This document shows, piece by piece, positions 6,991 to 11,343 of a stretch of 11,343 nucleotides of DNA. Source of the stretch: CAZGYE01 sp964530165. Lineage in GTDB: Bacteria > Planctomycetota > Planctomycetia > Planctomycetales > Planctomycetaceae. The first letter of the stretch is position 1; each line of letters starts with the position of its first letter. The notes under the pieces were generated by a model. The model saw only the letters and a list, made by a program, of their open reading frames with translations, made no database searches and was not told where the DNA came from. The position numbers and the translations under genes are program-made. Location of the stretch: assembly GCA_964530165.1 (NCBI GenBank), contig CAZGYE010000190.1, forward strand, positions 1-11,343, in the 5' to 3' direction.

Positions 6991-7078
6991 AGAGTTGAGA
7001 GTCGAAAGTTGAGGGTGTAGAGTTGAGACTATGGAGTCTCACACCTTCAGAACTCTCAACTCTCAACCCTCAACTGTC
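6991..7078 (+). repeat. heptamer stop-start repeat, copy A
   Basis: The left arm (about 6991-7028) consists of AGTTGAG-like heptamers and carries stop codons in all three frames (TGA 6996, TGA 7010, TAG 7018, TGA 7024). GAGACT (7025-7030) and AGTCTC (7035-7040) form a perfect 6-bp stem around a 4-base loop ATGG that contains the start codon of the downstream gene. The right arm (about 7041-7078) has CTCAACT-like heptamers and no stop codon in any rightward frame. The copy begins 3 bp after the stop codon of the ATPase gene. Confidence 0.8.
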
Positions 7079-8038
7079 GAAATCACAACAGGCGCCCGGC
7101 TGCATTTCGGCCTGTTATCGCACAATCCGCGATCGAGGCGACAATTCGGCGGTGTGGGACTGATGATCGACGCGCCCCGCGTCCAGATTTCCGTTGGCGT
7201 CGGCGATCATGACGTCGTCGAAGGGTCGCCGGACGTCCGCGTTCGGGGTGAAGAGTTCTTGGTGAACTATCGCGCCGCTTGTCCGCGGAGCAAACAACCA
7301 CCGAATTGTCGCATTCGTGTTCGCGACGAAATTCCTCCACACGCCGGTCTCGGATCGGGCACTCAGTTGGGAATGGCAATCTCCAAAGCGTTGGCCCTGC
7401 TCGCCGGGGACGCCAATGCCGATTCCGTAACGCTCGCGAGTCGTGTCCGGCGCGGTACTCGCTCGGCATTGGGCGTCCATGGCTTCGGACGAGGGGGCTT
7501 CCTGGTCGACGGCGGAAAAGTTGCTGACGATGTGATCGGCACGCTGGCTGTGCGTACCGAGTTCCCTGCCGATTGGCGCCTGGTGCTGGTGACTCCGGCC
7601 GGCGAGGCTGGTCTCTCAGGCGCCGGCGAGCGGGAAGCGTTTTCCCGATTGCCGCCGATGCCGCAGGCAACCACCGACCTTCTTTGTCGCATCACACTGA
7701 TGGAGCTACTGCCCGCAGTGGTTGAGGCTGATTTCGCCGCCTGTAGCGAGGCGATTTTCCGGTTCGGGTGCACGGTGGGCCAATACTTCGCCCCGATTCA
7801 GGGAGGAACCTACGCTTGCCCCTCGATGACGAAGCTCGTCGAGTCTCTTGGCCGACAAGGATTCCGCGGCATCGCGCAAACGTCATGGGGGCCGACGATT
7901 TTCATCCTCTGCGAGGATGAATTGATGACTGACGATTGCAGATCGAAAATTGAAGATTGGCAATCGGCAATCGGCGATCGGCAATTGGCAATCCGTACCG
8001 CCGCACCGATGAACAGACCCGCGATTGTCGATAGTTGA
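7031..8038 (+). CDS. beta-ribofuranosylaminobenzene 5'-phosphate synthase (beta-RFAP synthase) family
   Basis: This 335-aa GHMP-superfamily protein has family start ARLHFGLL (22-29), FGGVGLMID (39-47), nucleotide-loop-like IPPHAGLGSGTQ (101-112), RGTRSALGVHGFGRGGFLVDGG (141-162) and a C-terminal FRGIAQTSWGPTIFIL region. Family members join a 4-hydroxybenzoate- or aminobenzoate-type acid to PRPP with loss of CO2. This is the first committed step of tetrahydromethanopterin synthesis, a pathway known in planctomycetes and methylotrophs. ATG 7031 is the only standard start: an in-frame TGA lies at 7010-7012, and no ATG, GTG or TTG follows before the conserved core. Residues 8-15 (TLNSQPST) are therefore encoded by repeat A. 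No clear Shine-Dalgarno is visible. The last about 37 residues also lie outside the family core and contain heptamer repeats. The stop TGA (8036-8038) lies in repeat B. Confidence 0.85.
   Translation: MESHTFRTLNSQPSTVEITTGARLHFGLLSHNPRSRRQFGGVGLMIDAPRVQISVGVGDHDVVEGSPDVRVRGEEFLVNYRAACPRSKQPPNCRIRVRDEIPPHAGLGSGTQLGMAISKALALLAGDANADSVTLASRVRRGTRSALGVHGFGRGGFLVDGGKVADDVIGTLAVRTEFPADWRLVLVTPAGEAGLSGAGEREAFSRLPPMPQATTDLLCRITLMELLPAVVEADFAACSEAIFRFGCTVGQYFAPIQGGTYACPSMTKLVESLGRQGFRGIAQTSWGPTIFILCEDELMTDDCRSKIEDWQSAIGDRQLAIRTAAPMNRPAIVDS
7961..7995 (+). repeat. tandem CAATCGG heptamer array inside a coding end
   Basis: Five tandem heptamers run in order: CAATCGG, CAATCGG, CGATCGG, CAATTGG and CAATCCG. 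They lie in frame inside the 3' end of the beta-RFAP synthase gene and encode about SAIGDRQLAIR. The bases just upstream (GAAGATTGG) look like a further decayed unit. The 7-base period gives a 7-residue peptide period, so the array can extend a protein without creating stops. Confidence 0.75.
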
Positions 8039-8107
8039 GGGTTGAGGGTCTAGTGTTGAGAGTTCAGACGCAATCCCATGAACTCTCAACTCTCGACTCT
8101 CAACTCT
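8033..8107. repeat. heptamer stop-start repeat, copy B, between convergent genes
   Basis: A perfect 12-bp inverted repeat, GTTGAGAGTTCA (8055-8066) and TGAACTCTCAAC (8079-8090), encloses a 12-nt loop. Heptamer arms extend on both sides. Positions 8041-8084 match 9592-9635 of copy C with about 6 differences in 44. The rightward gene terminates in the left arm (TGA 8036-8038) and the leftward glycosyltransferase terminates at the right edge (8108-8110). An ATG at 8078-8080 opens the stop-free right arm as MNSQLSTLNS, although no gene follows here. The stem may also end transcription in both directions, but it lacks a T-run. Confidence 0.8.
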
Positions 8108-8779
8108 TCAATTCTCCGGGTAGAATCTCGCCAGCCGGTTGGGCGAAACGCCGCACTGGGCCAACAGGATTAACGTCCAATTGCGGAGCGTCTGGCGGAT
8201 GAGTCCATGTTTCTGCCAGCGGCGGGGTGAAACGTGGATTCTCGCATCCAACAGAGTCACTCGACCCTCGCGCCGGAGGCGCTTCATCAAGCACAGGTCT
8301 TCCATGAGCGGAACGTCCGGGAAGCCGCCCAGCCGGTGGAAAGTTTCACGTCGCACGAAGATCCCCTGATCGCCGTACGCACAGCCAGCCGCCTGAACTC
8401 GCCAAGCATTGCCTCGTTCAAGCAGTCGATACAAAATTCCCGGCGCTTCAATGACTTGTCGAAAGCAACCGCCCGCGCAAGCGCCATCGGCCAGCGCTGT
8501 GCGAACCTCTTCGAAGCTTCCCGCTTCCAACCAGCAATCGGCGTGCAGGAAAAGCAGGACGTCACCTCGGCTGGCTGCCGCCCCGGCGTTTTGCTGTGAC
8601 CCGCGGCCTTTCGCCGCGGAGAGACAGAGATCCGCCTCGCCTGCCTGGGCGAGTGTGCCGTCGGTGCTGCCGCCGTCGACGACGACGATTTCGCAGTCCC
8701 CCACCGCCCGAGTGCGGGCCACGACATCTCGGATGCGGTCGACTTCGTTCAACGTGGGAATGATCACCGAGAGCTGCAT
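8108..8779 (-). CDS. family 2-type glycosyltransferase, TIGR04283-like
   Basis: This 223-aa GT-A fold enzyme has start QLSVIIPTLNE, the nucleotide-sugar site VVDGGSTDGT (33-42), KGRGSQQNAGA (57-67), a metal-binding-type LHAD (78-81), GDQGIFVRR (136-144) and PLMEDLCLMKRL (157-168). The whole length matches the TIGR04283 family (rSAM/selenodomain-associated transferase 2, also named for arsenosugar synthesis), in which the usual partner is a TIGR04282 transferase. No such partner or radical-SAM gene lies nearby. It is probably cytoplasmic, with no signal peptide. It lies 39 bp downstream of the SDR gene on the same strand, so the two are likely co-transcribed. The acceptor substrate cannot be read from the sequence. 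The start is set by the conserved N-terminal strand; the ribosome binding site is weak. Confidence 0.85.
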   Translation of the reverse strand: MQLSVIIPTLNEVDRIRDVVARTRAVGDCEIVVVDGGSTDGTLAQAGEADLCLSAAKGRGSQQNAGAAASRGDVLLFLHADCWLEAGSFEEVRTALADGACAGGCFRQVIEAPGILYRLLERGNAWRVQAAGCAYGDQGIFVRRETFHRLGGFPDVPLMEDLCLMKRLRREGRVTLLDARIHVSPRRWQKHGLIRQTLRNWTLILLAQCGVSPNRLARFYPEN

Positions 8780-8818
8780 ACTATCGCGTGCCCCTGGACG
8801 AGATTTCGTCTACGCTGC

Positions 8819-9577
8819 TCATCTCGCCAGCCAACCGCCGTCGATTGCGACGACGCTGCCGTGCATGTAGTTCGACGCATCGGACGCTAGAAAAACCACC
8901 AAGCCGGCGATTTCGTCCGGTTGCCCCCAGCGTCCGCACGGAATCCGATCAAGGATCTGCGGCCCGCGGACCGGATGGTTCCGCAGCGCGTCCGTGAGAT
9001 CCGTCTCGAAATATCCGGGCGCGATGCAGTTCACATTGATCCCGCGGTTGCTCCAGGCATTGGCCAGCGATTTCGTCAGCCCGGCAATCGCGTGCTTTGC
9101 CGTGGCGTACGCTGGAATGTCCAATCCTCCTTCGAAACTCATGACCGACCCAATGTTGATGATCTTTCCTCGACCACGTTGGAAGAAATATGGAGCCACC
9201 TGCCGCGACAAGTCGAAAGCGGCGTGAACATGCACTTCCAACAAAAACCGCCACTTCGCCTCCGGGTACTCTTGGGGCGGATAGCGTTCTCCACTCCCGG
9301 CGTTGTTGACCAGGATGTCGATGCGTCCCAGCTCGTCGACCACATGCTGCACAATGCTGCGGCGCGCCTCTGGCAGGCCGAGGTCGGCCTGGATGTCGAG
9401 AAATCGACGACCCGATTCTTCGACGAGTTGCCGCGTCTCGTTAGCACCCCCGGTCCTCGAAACACAGGCAATGTCGGCTCCCGCCTGTGCCAGTCCCCAT
9501 GCCATCGACTGCCCCAGACCACGGCTCGCCCCGGTCACCAGCGCAACGCGTCCGTCGAGTTGGAAGAGATCAAGCAT
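8819..9577 (-). CDS. short-chain dehydrogenase/reductase, KduD-like
   Basis: This 252-aa classical SDR has the cofactor motif TGASRGLG (15-22), NNAG (91-94), catalytic S144, and Y157-x3-K161 (YATAK). The C-terminal half resembles 2-deoxy-D-gluconate 3-dehydrogenase (KduD) closely: LANAWSNRGINVNCIAPGYF, RIPCGRWGQPDEIAG and the terminal DGGWLAR. KduD acts in pectin/uronate breakdown, but related SDRs reduce other sugars and acyl groups, so the substrate is open. The Asn of the classical SDR tetrad (in a VN motif five residues before a conserved Phe) appears to be His116 (LEVHVHAAF). The ATG lies directly beside repeat C with no Shine-Dalgarno. It is the first gene of a leftward pair with the glycosyltransferase. 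Confidence 0.85.
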   Translation of the reverse strand: MLDLFQLDGRVALVTGASRGLGQSMAWGLAQAGADIACVSRTGGANETRQLVEESGRRFLDIQADLGLPEARRSIVQHVVDELGRIDILVNNAGSGERYPPQEYPEAKWRFLLEVHVHAAFDLSRQVAPYFFQRGRGKIINIGSVMSFEGGLDIPAYATAKHAIAGLTKSLANAWSNRGINVNCIAPGYFETDLTDALRNHPVRGPQILDRIPCGRWGQPDEIAGLVVFLASDASNYMHGSVVAIDGGWLAR

Positions 9578-9578
9578 G

Positions 9579-9672
9579 TTGACAGTTAAGTGTTGAGAGT
9601 CTAGTGTTAAGAGTTCAGAGGCAATACTGTGAACTGTAAACTCTCAACACTCAACACTCAACTCTCAACTCT
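9579..9672. repeat. heptamer stop-start repeat, copy C, between divergent genes
   Basis: The left part (9579-9610) carries stop codons in all three rightward frames (TGA 9580, TAA 9587, TGA 9594, TAG 9602, TAA 9608). AGTTCA (9612-9617) pairs with TGAACT (9630-9635) around a 12-nt loop whose centre GGCAAT matches the CGCAAT of copy B. The right arm has tandem CTCAACA and CTCAACT heptamers (9641-9672) and is stop-free after TAA 9637-9639. The GTG start of the DUF1501 gene lies at the loop-stem junction (9629-9631), and the leftward SDR starts at the other edge. All promoter signals for both genes must lie in or across this element. Confidence 0.8.
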
Positions 9673-10849
9673 GCACACACGCAGAGACTTCTTGAGAGTC
9701 GGCAGCCTGAGCGTCATGGGCCTTTCGGTTGCCGAACAGGCGGCGCTGGCGCGGGCTCGAGAGTCGGCCGACCGGCGCAGCTGCATCCTGCTGCTGATGA
9801 CCGGGGGAGCGAGCCAGTTTGAAACGTTCGATCCTAAGCCCGATGCTCCCTTAGAGATACGCGGCCCGCTCCGCACGATTCCGACCGCGGCGCCGGGAGT
9901 GCGGCTCAGCGAGTCGCTGCTCCGCCTGGCCGAGCGGGCCGATTCGTTCGCAATCCTGCGATCGCTGTGTCACGACGCGGCCCCGATTCACGAAACCGGC
10001 CAGCAACTGCTTCAGACCGGCCGTCTGGCACGAGCAGACTGGCAGCATCCCAGCTTCGGCTCCGTCGTGGCCAGTCGACTCGGTCCGCGCGGCGAGATGC
10101 CGCCGTACGTCGTTTTGCCCCGTCTTGTCGCAGGCACGGGTGTGAACGCATATCGCGGTCAGCAGGCCGGTTTTCTCGGAGCCGAATTTGATCCGTTGAC
10201 ACTGGCGGACAATGGCGAGCCGGTGTCGGCTGGTCTCGACGGTGAAAACGAATTGCTGGCACGGATTTCGATCGGCGACGAACCCGAGCCGGTGCGTCGC
10301 GCGTACGGTGACACGCGGTTTGGAAGGCTCTGCCTGAAAGCCAGGCAGCTTGTCGAGTGTGGCGTGCGAGTGGTGACGGTCAATCTGTTCGACAGCCTGG
10401 CCGGTCAGGTCACGTGGGATTGTCACGGCCGCAGCCCGTCGGCTCCCTCAACACTGTACGATTATCGCGACGGGCTCTGCCCGAAATTCGATAGCGCGCT
10501 GTCGGCCTTGCTCGACGACCTGAAGCAGCGCGGCATGCTGGACGACACGTTGGTGGTAGCCACTGGGGAGTTCGGTCGGACGCCCCGAGTGAATTCCAAT
10601 GGCGGCCGTGACCATTGGCCGGGAGTCTGGTCGGCCCTGGTTGCTGGCGGAGGCGTTCGTGGCGGACAGGTTGTCGGCGCCAGCGATTCCCACGGCGCTG
10701 CACCTGCTGAGCGGCCTATCGCACCCGCCGAATTGACGGCCACCATCTATCACACGTTCGGTCTCGACCTCGACGTACCGTTGGTCGCTGACGGTCGAGG
10801 AGAAATTCCGATTGTCGACGCCAAACCGATTGAGGAGCTGTTCGCATAA
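9629..10849 (+). CDS. DUF1501 protein with twin-arginine signal
   Basis: This 406-aa protein fits DUF1501 (PF07394), an alkaline-phosphatase/sulfatase-like family that is expanded in planctomycetes and has no settled function. A twin-arginine motif TRRDFLRVGS (17-26) and hydrophobic stretch suggest export folded to the periplasm. Family landmarks are LLLMTGGASQFETFDPKPDA (about 55-74), FAILRSLCHDAAPIHETG, VVATGEFGRTPRVN, GGRDHWPGVW and the terminal IYHTFGLDLDVPLVADGRG. GTG 9629 is the only standard start before the Tat motif, because TAA 9608-9610 closes the frame upstream. Residues 1-15 (MNCKLSTLNTQLSTL) come from repeat C. CTG at 9671 would remove the tag but is a rare start. Many DUF1501 genes sit beside a DUF1549/DUF1553 partner; none is visible here. 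Confidence 0.87.
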   Translation: MNCKLSTLNTQLSTLHTRRDFLRVGSLSVMGLSVAEQAALARARESADRRSCILLLMTGGASQFETFDPKPDAPLEIRGPLRTIPTAAPGVRLSESLLRLAERADSFAILRSLCHDAAPIHETGQQLLQTGRLARADWQHPSFGSVVASRLGPRGEMPPYVVLPRLVAGTGVNAYRGQQAGFLGAEFDPLTLADNGEPVSAGLDGENELLARISIGDEPEPVRRAYGDTRFGRLCLKARQLVECGVRVVTVNLFDSLAGQVTWDCHGRSPSAPSTLYDYRDGLCPKFDSALSALLDDLKQRGMLDDTLVVATGEFGRTPRVNSNGGRDHWPGVWSALVAGGGVRGGQVVGASDSHGAAPAERPIAPAELTATIYHTFGLDLDVPLVADGRGEIPIVDAKPIEELFA

Positions 10850-10854
10850 GCGGA

Positions 10855-11262
10855 CTATGCTGCGTCGGCACGGTTCGGGTGCTGTTCGACCTCTTGCACG
10901 ATGTCCGGACCAGGTTTCATCGCCGTTGTTGAGTCGGTTTGCCGGCTGTGTGCCAGCAATTGTCTCAAACGGCCAATTTCGTGGTCCGCATCGACAACGA
11001 GTTGATCGAGAATAGTGATTCTGGTTTGCATGCGTCCTTCGATTTCGCGTCCGTAGTCGTGCAGCCGCAGCTCCAGCTCACGAATGATCGACGAACCGGT
11101 CTGCTCGGCCGCCCGCATCTCGTGACGGACTTCCGCCTGGACGTCCCGGTTTCTGGACCGTCGGCTCAGAACGATCGCCCGGCGCAGCACGAACGCGGCT
11201 ACCAGAATCGATAGGCCCAAAAGAATGCACTGCAAACCGCTGAACGCTTCTGCAAAAAGCAT
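10855..11262 (-). CDS. small membrane-anchored coiled-coil protein, function unknown
   Basis: This 135-aa protein has one N-terminal membrane segment (about 8-26, SGLQCILLGLSILVAAFVL), then a basic stop-transfer stretch (RRAIVLSRRSRNRD). A predicted helical/coiled-coil region follows (about 40-108) with the motif ELRLHDYGREIEGRMQTR and ILDQLVVDADHEIGRL. The tail is polar. I recall similar short proteins as conserved hypotheticals in planctomycetes but know no function. The membrane anchor followed by a helix resembles bitopic scaffold proteins. It is convergent with the DUF1501 gene (stops 5 bp apart), and no terminator fits between them. The upstream bases lack a clear Shine-Dalgarno. Confidence 0.75.
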   Translation of the reverse strand: MLFAEAFSGLQCILLGLSILVAAFVLRRAIVLSRRSRNRDVQAEVRHEMRAAEQTGSSIIRELELRLHDYGREIEGRMQTRITILDQLVVDADHEIGRLRQLLAHSRQTDSTTAMKPGPDIVQEVEQHPNRADAA

Positions 11263-11343
11263 AGGGGTTAGTATCCGGGGTTAGTGATTAGCCCGGATTA
11301 TTCATAGGTTGTCGCCGTGGCACCCAAACCGACAACTTGTTGT
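11263..11343. repeat. short repeat-bearing leader at right edge
   Basis: GGGGTTAGT occurs twice (11264-11272 and 11277-11285). CCGGG (11275-11279) and CCCGG (11292-11296) form a 5-bp inverted repeat around GTTAGTGATTAG-like sequence. It directly abuts the start codon of the leftward gene, the same placement as the heptamer repeats elsewhere in the window, but the unit is different. The remaining bases to 11343 show no gene. Confidence 0.4.

Noticed and set aside
8078..8173. Small rightward ORF starting MNSQLSTLNS in repeat B
   Set aside because: After the repeat it runs antisense through the end of the glycosyltransferase gene and stops after about 31 codons. It shows what the repeat can encode but is not a gene.
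6991..9672. CRISPR array or insertion-sequence ends as an explanation of the repeats
   Set aside because: There are no equal-length spacers between identical repeats and no transposase between copies. The copies sit singly in three intergenic spaces with complete unrelated genes between them.

Overview
The window looks like a chromosomal segment of a planctomycete (Planctomycetota). Support comes from a twin-arginine-signal DUF1501 protein, a bacterial beta-RFAP synthase homologue (tetrahydromethanopterin-type C1 metabolism), an SbcD/SbcC-like pair of the YhaO/YhaN type, a short membrane/coiled-coil protein of a kind I associate with planctomycetes, and many intergenic repeats with a 7-base period. 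This assignment rests on protein families, not on any database search.

Layout. Positions 1-283 hold no recognisable gene but end in a strong intrinsic terminator (244-275). Positions 284-2048 look like a small accessory island, with an AT-rich promoter and palindromic operator candidate, a 67-aa ribbon-helix-helix regulator, a tRNA-like inverted structure, and a two-gene operon (272-aa protein of unknown function plus a PIN-domain RNase overlapping it by 4 nt). The operon resembles a toxin-antitoxin module with an unfamiliar first partner. After a 365-bp gap with hairpins comes a tightly coupled pair: a metallophosphoesterase-fold protein that has lost its metal ligands (2414-3754) and a 1078-aa SbcC/YhaN-like ATPase with membrane segments in the middle of its coiled coil (3751-6987).

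The right half has a beta-RFAP synthase (7031-8038, +), a leftward pair of a KduD-like SDR (8819-9577) and a TIGR04283-type glycosyltransferase (8108-8779), a DUF1501 protein (9629-10849, +) and a small leftward membrane protein (10855-11262).

The most unusual structure is a repeat family in three intergenic spaces (6991-7078, 8033-8107, 9579-9672). Each copy has a left arm of AGTTGAG-like heptamers full of stop codons, a loop with an ATG or GTG, and a right arm of CTCAACT-like heptamers that is nearly stop-free and reads as LNSQLST-type peptide. Two genes take their only usable start codon from the loop, so the repeat encodes their N-termini. A second heptamer array (CAATCGG, 7961-7995) forms part of the C-terminal tail of the beta-RFAP synthase gene. 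The repeats therefore contribute to gene ends rather than only separating genes.
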